Source: Phycobacter azelaicus | Lineage (GTDB): Bacteria; Pseudomonadota; Alphaproteobacteria; Rhodobacterales; Rhodobacteraceae | Assembly: GCF_014884385.1 (NCBI RefSeq) | Contig: NZ_WKFH01000001.1 | Coordinates: 1 to 64,000, forward strand | Length of the DNA stretch: 64,000 bases | Reading direction: 5' to 3' | Shown: one piece after another, positions 43,908 to 53,562 of the stretch | Layout: every line of letters starts with the position of its first letter | Numbering within the stretch: the stretch's first letter is position 1 | Position numbers and translations under genes: made by a program | The notes under the pieces: generated by a model | Seen by the model: the letters and a program-made list of their open reading frames with translations, nothing else | Database searches by the model: none | Told to the model about the DNA's origin: nothing

Positions 43908-44884
43908 TGTCCAAACTAGACCGCACCGAGATCGGGCTTCTGATGGCACTTCCAACCCTCATCCTGATCGCATTCATCCTGCCCAAATGGGTGGTGAACT
44001 ACATCCATGTGTCGATGGGCACCGGCATGGTGGCCCTTGGCGTCATGATCCAAATGCGGGCCGGTCTCGTCTCGTTTGGCCAAGGTCTGTATTTCTGTGT
44101 GGGAGGCTATGCAGCGGGTATGACTGCCAAATTCCTTGGCATCTCCGACCTGTTCGTGCTGCTGGCAATTGGCGTCGTAGCGGCTCTCATTCTGTCTGCA
44201 ATCCTCGGGTTTCTCCTGCGCAGATACCGAGAAATCTTCTACGCGATGCTCACCCTTGCGATTTCCATGATCCTTTTCGGATTGCTTTCCAGCACCGAAG
44301 AGCTTGGCAGTACGGATGGGTTCAACCTGCCAACACCGACCTATTTGGGTTGGGCGCCAACAGGTGAAGTGGGACGCATCACGCTTTACATCTTGACCTG
44401 CTTCATTGCCATCGGATGCGCTATTGCTCTCAATCGTTTCCTGAAAAGCCCAATCGGCTATGTGAATGAAGCGATCCGCGAAAATGAACTGCGCGTTGAG
44501 TATCTCGGCACATCAGCGCACAAAGCCGTCCACATCACATATATGCTGGCCGCGGTCGTCTCATCCATCGGCGGTGTGCTGTGGTCTTTGGTTCTTGGTC
44601 ACGTCGATCCGGAAATGACGAACTGGACGACCTCCGGTCAGTTTGTTTTTGTCTCAATCCTTTCCGGGATCGGCAACGTTGCAGCGCCGCTGATCGGTAC
44701 GTTCATCCTTGAAATTGTACGCGTCTACGCGGTCGAGATATCGCCAAACACATGGCAGATGATTTTGGGAAGTGTCATGCTCCTGACCATCATCTTCCTG
44801 CCAAAAGGACTTTGGTCGCTGCTCACCCGCAAGAAAAAATCCAAACCACAGCAGACGGCATCAGCCCCTGCAGCAGGTGAATGA
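43904..44884 (+). CDS. LivM-type ABC permease
   Basis: The 326-aa second permease subunit. Landmarks are VSMGTGMVALGVMIQMRAGLVSFGQGLYFCVGGYAAGM and the coupling segment RFLKSPIGYVNEAIRENELRVEYLGTSAHKAVHITYMLAAVVSSIGGVLW. The C-terminus is a basic tail (LLTRKKKSKPQQTASAPAAGE). It overlaps the upstream permease by 4 bp; the ATPase gene starts 1 bp after its stop. Confidence 0.88.
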   Translation: MMSKLDRTEIGLLMALPTLILIAFILPKWVVNYIHVSMGTGMVALGVMIQMRAGLVSFGQGLYFCVGGYAAGMTAKFLGISDLFVLLAIGVVAALILSAILGFLLRRYREIFYAMLTLAISMILFGLLSSTEELGSTDGFNLPTPTYLGWAPTGEVGRITLYILTCFIAIGCAIALNRFLKSPIGYVNEAIRENELRVEYLGTSAHKAVHITYMLAAVVSSIGGVLWSLVLGHVDPEMTNWTTSGQFVFVSILSGIGNVAAPLIGTFILEIVRVYAVEISPNTWQMILGSVMLLTIIFLPKGLWSLLTRKKKSKPQQTASAPAAGE

Positions 44885-44885
44885 T

Positions 44886-45671
44886 ATGACAACAATACTT
44901 GAAACCAAAAACCTGGAAATGAAATTTGGTGCGGTCTACGCGGCCAAGGACGTCAATATCTCAATTGAAGCTGGCGAAATCCTGGGCGTCATCGGCTCCA
45001 ACGGAGCCGGCAAAACGACTTTCGTAAATATGGTGACGGGATATTTGAAACCAAGTTCGGGAGACATTCTGTACCGCGGCAAAGACATCAAAGGAAAACC
45101 AACACGTGATATTACACGGTTGGGGATCTGTCGCTCGTTTCAAATCCCGCAGCTCTTTCCCGAGCTTCCAGTGATAGAAAATATGCTGATCGCTCTCACG
45201 ATTGCCAAACAGGACAGGCCCGTGCTTTTCCGGCAAGCCATTGATGCGTCACTCCAAGAAGAAGCGTTGACCATGCTCAGACGCTTTAAAATTGATCAAT
45301 ATGCTGACCAGGAAATCCAAGTCCTGCCACAGGGTGTGCGTAAACTCGTCGATATTGCCATGGCAACTGTTGCCGATCCTGATCTTCTTTTCCTTGATGA
45401 ACCGACAAGCGGTGTCAGTGCGGATGAAAAAATGGAGTTCATGCGCATCCTGATCAATGCGCTCAAAGAGACCGAAACAGCGGTTTTGTTCATCGAGCAC
45501 GACATGGAGATCGTCGAGGAATTCTCGCCACGCTGCGTTGCTTTCTACGAAGGCACTATTCTTGCTGATGGTCCCACGGCGGATGTGTTGGAAAACGAAA
45601 AGGTACGGGAGTTCGTCATCGGCAGCGAGTTCCACCGCGGAGAGACGAAAGCCAAAGAGAGGGCCAACTAA
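44886..45671 (+). CDS. LivG-type ABC ATPase
   Basis: The 261-aa ATPase has Walker A GSNGAGKTTFVN, a signature-like region VLPQGVRKLVDIAMATVADPDLLFLDEP (the canonical LSGGQ is degenerate here, LPQGV) with Walker B, and the switch His in FIEHDMEIV. An in-frame GTG at 44877 is a possible alternative start. Its stop overlaps the next ATG (TAATG). The altered signature motif occurs in urea/amide-type Liv ATPases, which fits the island. Confidence 0.88.
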   Translation: MTTILETKNLEMKFGAVYAAKDVNISIEAGEILGVIGSNGAGKTTFVNMVTGYLKPSSGDILYRGKDIKGKPTRDITRLGICRSFQIPQLFPELPVIENMLIALTIAKQDRPVLFRQAIDASLQEEALTMLRRFKIDQYADQEIQVLPQGVRKLVDIAMATVADPDLLFLDEPTSGVSADEKMEFMRILINALKETETAVLFIEHDMEIVEEFSPRCVAFYEGTILADGPTADVLENEKVREFVIGSEFHRGETKAKERAN

Positions 45672-46330
45672 TGCTGTCCATTAAAAACATCAGTCTTTCC
45701 ATTCAACGGGTTCCGATCCTGCACGATGTCAGTTTGGAAATTGAAACTGGCACAACATGTGGTTTGATTGGCCGAAACGGAGCGGGAAAAACCACTTTGA
45801 TGCGCTCCATCATGGGGGCGCTGCCAGTCGAGCAGGGGAGCATTACGTTCAATGACACAGCTCTACATTCAGCACCGTCTCATGAGCGTGCAGCGTTCGG
45901 GATAGGGTACTTGCCCGAAGACCGTAGGCTCGTGCCGCACTTCACCGTTGAAGAAAACATTCTGGTCTCTTTATGGGCCACCAAAAACACCGACCAATCT
46001 CGGCTGAAATGGGTGTATGAACTCATGCCCGAAATTGGTCGTTTTGCTGACCGCAAAGCGCTCACCCTGAGCGGGGGACAACAAAAGCTTGTGGCCCTGG
46101 CCCGCGCGCTCGTCGCCGGTTCCAACCTGCTACTTTTGGATGAACCTTTTGAAGGCGTAGCCCCCGCACTCGCAGCACGTTTGATGGAAGTGATCGGTGA
46201 TTTGCGCTCAGAGAAGCTCACAGTTCTCGTATCGGAATCTGACTACACACATTCACAGAAGGTCGTTGACAGGGTCTATTCCATTGAGAGAGGCAAGATC
46301 AGTCTGATGGAAGCGGCCAAAGCAGCCTAA
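45671..46330 (+). CDS. LivF-type ABC ATPase
   Basis: The 219-aa second ATPase: Walker A GRNGAGKTTLMRSIMG, YLPEDRRLVPHFTVEENI, signature LSGGQQKLVALARALVAGSNLLLLDEPFEGVAP. The LxPEDR-x-V-P-x-x-TVEENL pattern is specific to LivF-type subunits. It is somewhat short at the C-terminus. Last gene of the operon; IS21 copy 2 starts at 46332, one base after its stop codon. Confidence 0.88.
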   Translation: MLSIKNISLSIQRVPILHDVSLEIETGTTCGLIGRNGAGKTTLMRSIMGALPVEQGSITFNDTALHSAPSHERAAFGIGYLPEDRRLVPHFTVEENILVSLWATKNTDQSRLKWVYELMPEIGRFADRKALTLSGGQQKLVALARALVAGSNLLLLDEPFEGVAPALAARLMEVIGDLRSEKLTVLVSESDYTHSQKVVDRVYSIERGKISLMEAAKAA

Positions 46331-46403
46331 GTGTTGATTGTCACTGAGAACTGACCCGGTATTTTCACCGAGATTTGACCCACCCTCAGTTATGCGTCGT
46401 GGT

Positions 46404-47195
46404 TTATGACGCGGTCAATGTTTTGGCCTCCTTTCGTGTTTTTTTTGCAGCCTCAGCGCTGGCCTTGAAGCGGTAGCTGTCGTTTCCGGTTTCGAGGATG
46501 TGGCAGCGGTGAGTCAGCCTATCGAGGAGCGCGGTTGTCATCTTTGCATCCCCGAAGACCTGCGCCCATTCTGAGAAGCTGAGGTTTGTGGTGATGATGA
46601 CGCTGGTGCGCTCGTAGAGCTTGCTGAGCAGATGGAAGAGCAGCGCCCCGCCAGATGAACTGAACGGCAGGTAGCCGAGTTCGTCCAAGATGACCAAGTC
46701 GACCTTCGTCAGCATCTCAGCCAGTTTCCCTGCCTTACCAAGCGCCTTCTCCTGCTCCAGCGCGTTGACCAATTCCACGGTCGAGAAGAAGCGCACCTTA
46801 CGCCGGTGATGTTCGATGGCTTGGACGCCGATTGCTGTGGCTGTGTGGCTCTTGCCCGTTCCGGGACCGCCGATCAAAACGACATTCTCGGCCGCTTCGA
46901 TAAACTCGCATCGGTGTAGCTGCCGCACTGTCGCTTCGTTGATCTCACTCGATGCAAAGTCGAAGCCCGTCAGATCCTTGTATGCGGGGAAGCGGGCGAC
47001 CTTCGTGTGGTAGGCGATGGACCGTACCTCGCGTTCGGCGATCTCGGCCTTGAGCAGCTGTGACAGCATTGGTGTGGCAGCTTCGAACGCTGGCGCGCCC
47101 TGGGCGACCAAGTCTTCAATCGCATTTGCCATGCCATAGAGCTTAAGACTGCGCAGCATGATGACGATAGAGGCTCCTGCTGGGTCATGACGCAT
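46404..47195 (-). CDS. istB: IstB helper ATPase, copy 2
   Basis: Identical in sequence to copy 1 (263 aa; GGPGTGKS Walker [13 protein letters not shown]alker B). It follows istA with an 11-bp overlap. Intact. Confidence 0.93.
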   Translation of the reverse strand: MRHDPAGASIVIMLRSLKLYGMANAIEDLVAQGAPAFEAATPMLSQLLKAEIAEREVRSIAYHTKVARFPAYKDLTGFDFASSEINEATVRQLHRCEFIEAAENVVLIGGPGTGKSHTATAIGVQAIEHHRRKVRFFSTVELVNALEQEKALGKAGKLAEMLTKVDLVILDELGYLPFSSSGGALLFHLLSKLYERTSVIITTNLSFSEWAQVFGDAKMTTALLDRLTHRCHILETGNDSYRFKASAEAAKKTRKEAKTLTAS

Positions 47196-48714
47196 GGCGC
47201 TTCTCCTCAGTCTGTCGCAACCCGTCATAGCGACCGACGTTGGCCACTGGCGTTGTCTGCAATGCCAGTGCGTCCGGCGGATCGACCTCGGGGTGATCTG
47301 TCGGTCTGCGGTCGATCAATCGATGCAACAGGTTCAGGATGTGCGTCTTGGTGGGGACGCCTGCTTCAAGTGCCAGCTCCACTGCACACAAAACGTCCTC
47401 TTCGTTGTGCTGAAGGACCAAAGACAGAATGTCGACCATCTCTCGGTCACCGCCTTCTTTACGCAGCATGTGATCCTGCAATTGACGGAAGGCATCCGGC
47501 ATCTCCGTGAACGGCGCACCATTCCGAAGTGCGCCCGGTTTGCGTTGGATAACAGCGAGATAGTGGCGCCAGTCATAGATGACCTTGCCGGGCTTGCGAT
47601 GAGACCGCTCGATGATCCGCGCATGCTTGCAAACCGTTTGCCCTTCAGCGACCACGATCAGCCGTTCGGGATAGACATGCAAACTGACACGGCGGTTCGC
47701 AAAGCTGGCGGGAACGCTGTAGCGATTGCGTTCGAAAGTGATCAGGCATGTGGGTGACACACGCTTACTGTGTTCGATAAAGCCATCGAATGCCGGCGGC
47801 AGTGCCATCAGCGTAGGCTTCTCGGCCTCCCACACGTCAGCGATGGACCCCGGCAAAGCCTTGTGCGGCGTCTCTGTCCAAAGGGCGATACAGCGATCTT
47901 CAAGCCATTGGTTCAGCTCTGCCAGATCGGCGCAGACCGGCATGACCTGCCACATGCGGTTGCGCGCATCCTGCACGTTCTTCTCAACCTGGCCTTTCTC
48001 CCAACCGGCCGCCGGATTGCAGAACTCGGGCTCAAACACGTAGTGGCTGGCCATAGCCTTGAAGCGTGCATTGACGTCCCGCTGCTTGCCTTTGCCCACA
48101 CGATCAACGGCGGTCTTCATATTGTCATAGATCCCGCGACCAGGCACACCGCCGAACACGCGGAATGCATGCCAGTGGGCGTCAAACAGCATCTCGTGCG
48201 TTTGCAGCGGGTAGGCCCGCACCAAGAAAGCGCGGCTGTGCGATAGCTTGATATGAGCGACCTGAAGTTTGACGCGCTCACCGCCGATGTTGGCCCAGTC
48301 CTCGCTCCAATCGAATTGGAAGGCTTCGCCGGGCGCGAACACCAAAGGCACGTAGGTGCCGCGCCCCGTCGTCTGTTCCGCTCGATGCCGATCTTCACGC
48401 CATGCCCGGGCGAAAGCTGCCACGCGTTCATAGGAACCATTATATCCCAGCTTCACAAGATCAGCATGCATTTGCTTCACTGTCCGCCGCTCTTTGCGTG
48501 ACTTCCGCGTCTGGATTAAAAGCCAGGCTGACAGCCGATCCGCGTAGGGGTCCAGCTTGCTTGGACGCTTGGGCGTCTTGAACTGCGGTTCCACCGCACC
48601 TTCACGCAGATACTTCTTGATCGTGTTCCGAGACAAACCCGTCCGCCGGGCAATCTCCCTGATTGGCATTTTGTCACGCAATGCCCAGCGTCGAATGACA
48701 CTCAAAAATCCCAT
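47185..48714 (-). CDS. istA: IstA transposase, copy 2
   Basis: Identical to copy 1 (509 aa from the ATG at 48714). All catalytic residues are present, so this copy should be active. Confidence 0.93.
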   Translation of the reverse strand: MGFLSVIRRWALRDKMPIREIARRTGLSRNTIKKYLREGAVEPQFKTPKRPSKLDPYADRLSAWLLIQTRKSRKERRTVKQMHADLVKLGYNGSYERVAAFARAWREDRHRAEQTTGRGTYVPLVFAPGEAFQFDWSEDWANIGGERVKLQVAHIKLSHSRAFLVRAYPLQTHEMLFDAHWHAFRVFGGVPGRGIYDNMKTAVDRVGKGKQRDVNARFKAMASHYVFEPEFCNPAAGWEKGQVEKNVQDARNRMWQVMPVCADLAELNQWLEDRCIALWTETPHKALPGSIADVWEAEKPTLMALPPAFDGFIEHSKRVSPTCLITFERNRYSVPASFANRRVSLHVYPERLIVVAEGQTVCKHARIIERSHRKPGKVIYDWRHYLAVIQRKPGALRNGAPFTEMPDAFRQLQDHMLRKEGGDREMVDILSLVLQHNEEDVLCAVELALEAGVPTKTHILNLLHRLIDRRPTDHPEVDPPDALALQTTPVANVGRYDGLRQTEEKRHAS

Positions 48715-48922
48715 GTCGATCACTCCTAATCCCCCCAACCAAAACCGTCGGGGAAGTGTGTTCACATGGGTCAATTCTCAGTGACAATTTATAGGGCTAC
48801 CGGGTCAGTTCTCAGTGACAATCAACAACCAAAGCCAAACTGCCCTTCTAACTTGTTGAACTCACCTGATTTTGCCGGTCTGAACTTATTTGCAACAACC
48901 CATTCTCCATGATGGGTCAAGA

Positions 48923-50782
48923 TCACTCAAATTCGCTGAGGCGCTGATGGCATATCCCAAGCATCTGTTCGGCTTTACCGGCGATGTCTCTATCAATCCC
49001 GCTTATTTCCGGAATCGTGATTGCGTCTAAGCCAGAGCGCAATCCTGAAACCAACGCGTCAATCGCAGTGTTTGCACCCTTGGCTGTCAATCCAGCGGTT
49101 GCCGCCATTTTAAGAAAGTCCGTGCGACGTAGACGATTGTCTTTGCCGTTAATCTTCAACGCCATGCGATCATGTTCAAGGCCTGGAAAAACGACTGTGG
49201 TGACAGCATCATAGAGCGGTGCGAGCTCAACACTTTCAAAACTTCGCGTGTCAGGCTGCGCAACTTTGAGCAGCGCGAGATTTTTTAGATGCATGTCCCC
49301 ATCGGCGATAAGCCAAGCAAATAATGACCGCTTAAGTACAAGCTGCAAATCTATTTCGGCCTGAGTTGAAAGCGGTCTCACCCCCCGGGCGATACGCTCA
49401 ATCGTGCCATCATATTTGGCCTCCGGAGGGAGGTCCAAAACCGAACACAAATCTTCAAGTGCGAGTCGTCGCGTATCCTCCGACGAACAGCGTATATCGA
49501 ACCGTTCGACAATGAGTGCCGGTGGCATCCCATCCGGCATCTCTGTTAGTGCCGTCTGCGGCGCGTCAAGGCCCGCACGCCGTCCAAGTGCCATGGCGAG
49601 AAACTCGATCACAGGCAGAGCCTGAAAGCCGCTGGTCCCTGCAGGTTTTAGAATGTGCGTAAATGGCACTCCTGTACTGGGCACGAGCGCGCCGTCCTCG
49701 CCCAGAAACATCGGTGCCTTAATTTGCACACCGGACAAACGCGGTGTGTCTGCACTGGCGTAAAGACGCGCCAGCCTCTCTTCGAAGCTCTGCTCGATGT
49801 CGCCCCGGCTCGGGCCCGCGTAGATACCGGTAAATACGCCGTCGGTTTGAAAATCTTGCAGGCGGCTAACCAAGACGTCTGCGGGCAATGCTTTAAGGTC
49901 CGCTGCCTTGGTGCTGATCGTGATGTTTGACATATATCGCTTACCAGACCGCAGGACCGCTCTCTCGTCGCTTTCCTTAAGAACGCGTTCCAACCATCCT
50001 TCTGGCAGAAGAGATAAGATGAAAGGCGGTAGCTTGCCTGGAACACGCTGTTGGATAAGCGGCAGGTCGAACCCATCGTCTGGCTTCCAGCGCCATTCAA
50101 ATCCGTCGTACAGAAGATGACCTATATTGGTCCCGTGCCAAGCGACAATGAAATCGAGCGCTGCCTGATTGCTGATGTCAATCTCTACTGGCGTGCTGAG
50201 CAAATAGCGCTCAGCTTGCTCCCCTTCTCGATACCAACTGTTCTCTCGTGCCAGCGCCCAAAGCGCATCGGCCGCAGCTTTGGCATCACCATATTCGGCG
50301 ACAAGCCTTTCCATGATGTCGGCGCGCATCGCTTCGTCGATCGACCCTGCATGTTCGCTACGCAGTCGGAATGCTTCAAGAAACCGCTGGCGGACAGACG
50401 AGACATTGGTCCGGAACTCTCCAAGCCCATCCTCGATAGTCGCACTTGCAACCGACGGATGATCGGGTGCAGCATTTTGGATGATTTCCAGCGCTCTTAT
50501 TCGGGTGCGTTGATTGCGCGGCCCGCTGAGAAAGAGCCTACCATCGCGCGTCGGGGCAAGCAGTATTGCGCTCGCGGCTGAGAGATACGCCCGCGGATAC
50601 AAATACCTCGCAATCCGGACTGCATATCTCAGTACATCAGCATCCGCATCAGCATCGGCGTCGACATAGATGCCACGCATGAGTTGCACGATCTTGCCTG
50701 TTTCGGCCTGATAGTGCGCACGGCTTTTGTCGAGGTTCTCTCCGACGAGATAGATCAATTTTCTAACTTTCCCGTATTTCAA
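48923..50782 (-). CDS. Fusion of AbiEi-like winged-helix protein and HipA-like kinase
   Basis: A 619-aa protein. The N-terminal 190 residues resemble AbiEi-type antitoxin/regulators (QAETGKIVQLMRGIYVD, YPRAYLSAASAILLAPTRDGRLFLSGPRNQRTRI). The rest follows the HipA kinase order: N-lobe barrel FEWRWKPDDGFDLPLIQQ and GKLPPFILSLLPEGW, then HILKPAGTSGFQALPVIEFLAMALGRRAGLDAP, the catalytic IADGDMHLKNLALL (D-x-H-x-x-N) and APLYDAVTT in place of the metal-binding Asp motif. HipA phosphorylates tRNA synthetases and is normally held by a separate HipB; no hipB is present. The regulator domain may thus be built in. The start is a TTG at 50782 within a palindrome. A DADADADAD stretch lies near residue 42. 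Confidence 0.75.
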   Translation of the reverse strand: MKYGKVRKLIYLVGENLDKSRAHYQAETGKIVQLMRGIYVDADADADADVLRYAVRIARYLYPRAYLSAASAILLAPTRDGRLFLSGPRNQRTRIRALEIIQNAAPDHPSVASATIEDGLGEFRTNVSSVRQRFLEAFRLRSEHAGSIDEAMRADIMERLVAEYGDAKAAADALWALARENSWYREGEQAERYLLSTPVEIDISNQAALDFIVAWHGTNIGHLLYDGFEWRWKPDDGFDLPLIQQRVPGKLPPFILSLLPEGWLERVLKESDERAVLRSGKRYMSNITISTKAADLKALPADVLVSRLQDFQTDGVFTGIYAGPSRGDIEQSFEERLARLYASADTPRLSGVQIKAPMFLGEDGALVPSTGVPFTHILKPAGTSGFQALPVIEFLAMALGRRAGLDAPQTALTEMPDGMPPALIVERFDIRCSSEDTRRLALEDLCSVLDLPPEAKYDGTIERIARGVRPLSTQAEIDLQLVLKRSLFAWLIADGDMHLKNLALLKVAQPDTRSFESVELAPLYDAVTTVVFPGLEHDRMALKINGKDNRLRRTDFLKMAATAGLTAKGANTAIDALVSGLRSGLDAITIPEISGIDRDIAGKAEQMLGICHQRLSEFE

Positions 50783-50797
50783 ATACGGAATAGTTAT
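50761..50797. promoter_or_regulatory. Palindrome R1 at the fusion gene start
   Basis: TTCTAAC-TTTC followed by the perfect hairpin CCGTATTT-C-AAATACGG (50771-50787) spans the TTG start codon. A related unit (R2) lies 60 bp further upstream, so this is probably an operator of the fusion protein. Confidence 0.55.
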
Positions 50798-50822
50798 ATT
50801 TTTTTGCTCAGCATGTCAAGAA

Positions 50823-50861
50823 TTTCTAACTTTCGCGTGTTTCAAAGACGCAATCGTTAGA
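50823..50861. promoter_or_regulatory. Palindrome R2 upstream of the fusion gene
   Basis: A second unit of the same design: TTTCTAACTTTC, then the imperfect dyad GCGTGTTT-C-AAAGACGC, then AATCGTTAGAA. Also an outer inverted pair TTCTAAC/GTTAGAA. The two units are direct repeats with about 70 percent identity. Confidence 0.55.
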
Positions 50862-51328
50862 ATTCTGCAATTAACTCCGCTCAGTCGACACGACCACGAC
50901 AATAGTCACAACATCATAAATCGTAGCCGTCGCCGCAACAATGTCCGCATCATCATGGCAGTCATCGTCACAACAATAATCACCACCATGACCACCATCA
51001 TGCAGATGATGATCATTGCGATGACCATGGTGATCATCATGATCGTTCATCACGCATCAGCTCTGCCAACGTGAAGCGTCATAAAATCGGCAAAGGCCTT
51101 ATAGCCCCACAAATTCTACCGACATGAATGAACCCAACTAGGTCAGCGGCGCTGGTTCAAACTGAACCTGAACCGAAGCTGGACCGTGAAGGAGTGCGGA
51201 ATAGCCGGTGCCTCGGGTGAGGATGAGGTCTTTGAACAAAGGAAGAGGAAGGCAAGCCCGGGTTGCCGGGCTTGATAGGGAGAGAGAGGCTCTCCCGGCC
51301 CGGGTTCGGAACAAAAAGGACCCGAAAC
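50862..51328. other. His/Asp-rich low-complexity stretch and leader of the second ParB-like gene
   Basis: Bases 50880-51055 are made of CAT/GAT/CAC/GAC-type words, reading His/Asp-rich on both strands: a 60-codon minus-strand frame (51053-50871, MMNDHDDHHGHRNDHHLHDG) and a plus-strand frame with no Met. I do not accept either as a gene. From 51060 on is the leader of the ParB-like gene with the hairpin AAGCCCGG/CCGGGCTT (51254-51273) and a GA-rich stretch capable of pairing with CTCTCCC. Confidence 0.45.
51254..51273 (+). terminator. Hairpin in the leader of the second ParB-like gene
   Basis: AAGCCCGG-GTTG-CCGGGCTT is a perfect 8-bp stem with a 4-nt loop, 55 bp before the start. No T-run follows. 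Style matches the hairpins between genes of the 12-24 kb block. Confidence 0.5.
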
Positions 51329-53437
51329 ATGACCAAGACAAAATCAAAAGCAAAAACCGAAACATCTGCGCAAGCCGCAGCTGTCGCAACCATTGAGATG
51401 ATCCCGCTCTCAAAGCTTGCCTTGAGCCCGATGAATGTCCGCAAAACGCAGGCGAGTCCTGAAGCCGACGCCGAGCTCTACGCCAGCATTCTCGAAACCG
51501 GTCTCAAACAGAACCTCATCGTCCACAAAGTTGGTGCGAAATACCACGTTCATGCCGGCGGCCGGCGCCTCGCAGCGCTGCAGAAACTGAAAGCCGATGG
51601 CCACGTCAAAGCAAGTCATGCCATTCCCTGCCAGGTCGAGGACAAGGACGTCGCAGAAGACACATCAGCGGCCGAGAACATCGTGCGCGCTGCCATGCAT
51701 CCAGCCGATCAGTTCGAAGCCTTCGCCGCCTTGCGCGCTAAAGGACGAACCGAGCAGCAGATCGCGGCCCAGTTTGGCATCACCAAAAACCTCGTGTGTC
51801 AGCGTCTGAAACTGGCATCAGTTGCGCCGGACTTGATGCAGAGGTTTCGTGATGAAGACATCACGCTCGATTGCATCATGGCCTTCACCTTGACCGACGA
51901 TCATGAGCGCCAGCTGGAGGCCTGGGAGACTGTCCAGAAACAGTACAATCCAAGTGCCTACGCCATCCGCAATCATCTGACACAGAAATCTTACTCGGGC
52001 AGGTCAAAGCTTGCCAAATTCGTCGGTGTTGATGCCTACAAGAAAGCAGGTGGCGATGTCATCGAGGATCTCTTCTCCGACAATGACAGCGTGCATCTCA
52101 AAGACCCGGAGCTTCTGGAACGCTTGGCACAAGAGAAGCTCGACGGCATCGCCGAGAAAGCGGGCAAAACCTGGAAATGGGCCGAAGCACATCTGGAAAC
52201 CGACTATGACAGTTTTCGGCCCTATGGTCGGGTCTATCCCCAACCGCTCGATCCAGATACTGAACTCGAAGCCGAATATGAAAAGCTTCAAGCTCGAAAA
52301 GAGCAATTGGAGGCGGACTATGATGAGGCAACGTGGACGGAGGCGCTTCAGGAGGAAGAAGAGCAGATCTGGGATCGTCAGCGCGAGATCGAGGACATCC
52401 GTGACGCCAATGTCGCCTTCACGCAAGACGACCACGCGATCGCCGGATGTGTTGTAACCATCAATCACGCGGGCGAGGTTACTTATCACGAAGGTCTGGT
52501 ACGGGCCGAAGACATTCCGGAGCCTTCTCAAGACGCCTCTTCGGACGACGCTGAAACAGGTGACAGCGAAGACAATGTGGACGCGGCAGGCCCCACGATT
52601 GAGCTGCCGCAATCCATGCGGAGCTCTTCCATACCGGTTGATCCGACCGAAGCCGCGCGAAAAGACCAGGGCATTCCACGCGCTTTGGCCGATGATCTGC
52701 GGGCCTCACGTCATCAGATCCTGCAAGCCCATTTGGCAGCCGATTATGCAACGGCCTATGACACCATGCTCTATGCCATGGCCCTCAATGCGCTCGGCCA
52801 TGGTGGCTACAAGAGCCCCCTTGATATGTCCTTGCGGCCGGCCATGACCATGGGATCAAAGGAGCTTCTCAAAGAAACCGTCGCGAGCCATATGCTCGAT
52901 GCGCTCAATGAAGGCCTGTCTGTCTCCTGGATGCTGCTCGAGCAACCGGAAGACTTCCAAGCCATGTGCAAGTTGCCTGATGAGGAAAAACAAGCGCTCT
53001 TTGCCTGGTGTACGGCATACGCACTCAAGCAGCAGCTGTCTAATGACAGCCAGTCTAATGCCGCCATCGAAGTCATCGGAGAGCGCCTGTCTGTCGATGT
53101 GGCCGCCTGCTGGCGACCAACCTCTGAGACCTATTGGGCGCGGGTCAAAAAGGACCATGCGCTTACCACCGCAAATTCTCTCATCGGCGAGCGCTGGTCC
53201 GACGATAAATCCGGTTTGCGCAAACCCGAGCTCGCAAAAGCGATGGAACAGGCGTTCTCGGACAATCCGAGCGAGGCCGCAGGACTGACGCCAGACAGTG
53301 CCGCGAAAACATCTCGCTGGTTGCCAGACGGCATGTCTTTTGGCGACGCAACAGACGCAGTTCAGGACGATGCCGCGTCAAACGAAGCGGATGAGACCGC
53401 AGAGCTGCCCGACTACCTGAAATCAGAAGCGGCCTAA
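51329..53437 (+). CDS. Large ParB-like nuclease-fold protein, copy 2
   Basis: A 702-aa paralogue of the protein at 12972-14954 with the same layout: ParB/Srx domain (IEMIPLSKLALSPMNVRKT, HVHAGGRRLAALQKL, AAENIVRAAMHPADQFEAFAAL), helix-turn-helix (TEQQIAAQFGITKNLVCQRLKLASVAP), acidic coiled middle (LEAEYEKLQARKEQLEADYDEATWTEALQEEEEQIWDRQREIEDI) and a long C-terminal region (SKELLKETVASHMLDALNEGLSVSWMLL). The ATG at 51329 follows AAAAAGGACC. There is no ParA partner. Lower GC than copy 1 shows a separate origin rather than recent duplication. Confidence 0.8.
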   Translation: MTKTKSKAKTETSAQAAAVATIEMIPLSKLALSPMNVRKTQASPEADAELYASILETGLKQNLIVHKVGAKYHVHAGGRRLAALQKLKADGHVKASHAIPCQVEDKDVAEDTSAAENIVRAAMHPADQFEAFAALRAKGRTEQQIAAQFGITKNLVCQRLKLASVAPDLMQRFRDEDITLDCIMAFTLTDDHERQLEAWETVQKQYNPSAYAIRNHLTQKSYSGRSKLAKFVGVDAYKKAGGDVIEDLFSDNDSVHLKDPELLERLAQEKLDGIAEKAGKTWKWAEAHLETDYDSFRPYGRVYPQPLDPDTELEAEYEKLQARKEQLEADYDEATWTEALQEEEEQIWDRQREIEDIRDANVAFTQDDHAIAGCVVTINHAGEVTYHEGLVRAEDIPEPSQDASSDDAETGDSEDNVDAAGPTIELPQSMRSSSIPVDPTEAARKDQGIPRALADDLRASRHQILQAHLAADYATAYDTMLYAMALNALGHGGYKSPLDMSLRPAMTMGSKELLKETVASHMLDALNEGLSVSWMLLEQPEDFQAMCKLPDEEKQALFAWCTAYALKQQLSNDSQSNAAIEVIGERLSVDVAACWRPTSETYWARVKKDHALTTANSLIGERWSDDKSGLRKPELAKAMEQAFSDNPSEAAGLTPDSAAKTSRWLPDGMSFGDATDAVQDDAASNEADETAELPDYLKSEAA

Positions 53438-53562
53438 AACCCGCACCCTATCGAGCGCAGCTGGATCGTCCGCGGCCACAACACAGGTCGTGGACGGTCC
53501 TTTCTCCATGCCGGATGAACAAGAACGGGATGGTCCCGATCGCACCGGTAAGGAGAAACCCG

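Larger units (their letters stand above)
46332..48827 (-). mobile_element. IS21-family element, copy 2 (complete)
   Basis: The same 2496-bp element as at 24806-27301, in reverse orientation, with both terminal repeats complete. No target duplication: the flanks are CCTAAG and ACCAAA. It separates the amide-uptake operon from the HipA-like gene. Confidence 0.92.

Noticed and set aside
35120..46330. Nitrile island as a composite transposon bounded by matching IS
   Set aside because: Left edge has IS3 and IS66 relics and the right edge IS21; the ends do not match.
24806..48827. IS21 copies 1 and 2 as a functional composite transposon
   Set aside because: Inverted and complete copies could in principle do this, but no target duplication flanks the 24-kb unit, so there is no evidence that it moved as a whole.
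50871..51053. 60-aa His/Asp-rich minus-strand reading frame as a gene
   Set aside because: The other strand is equally His/Asp-rich, the ribosome site is poor and composition is explained by simple repeats; kept only as a finding.
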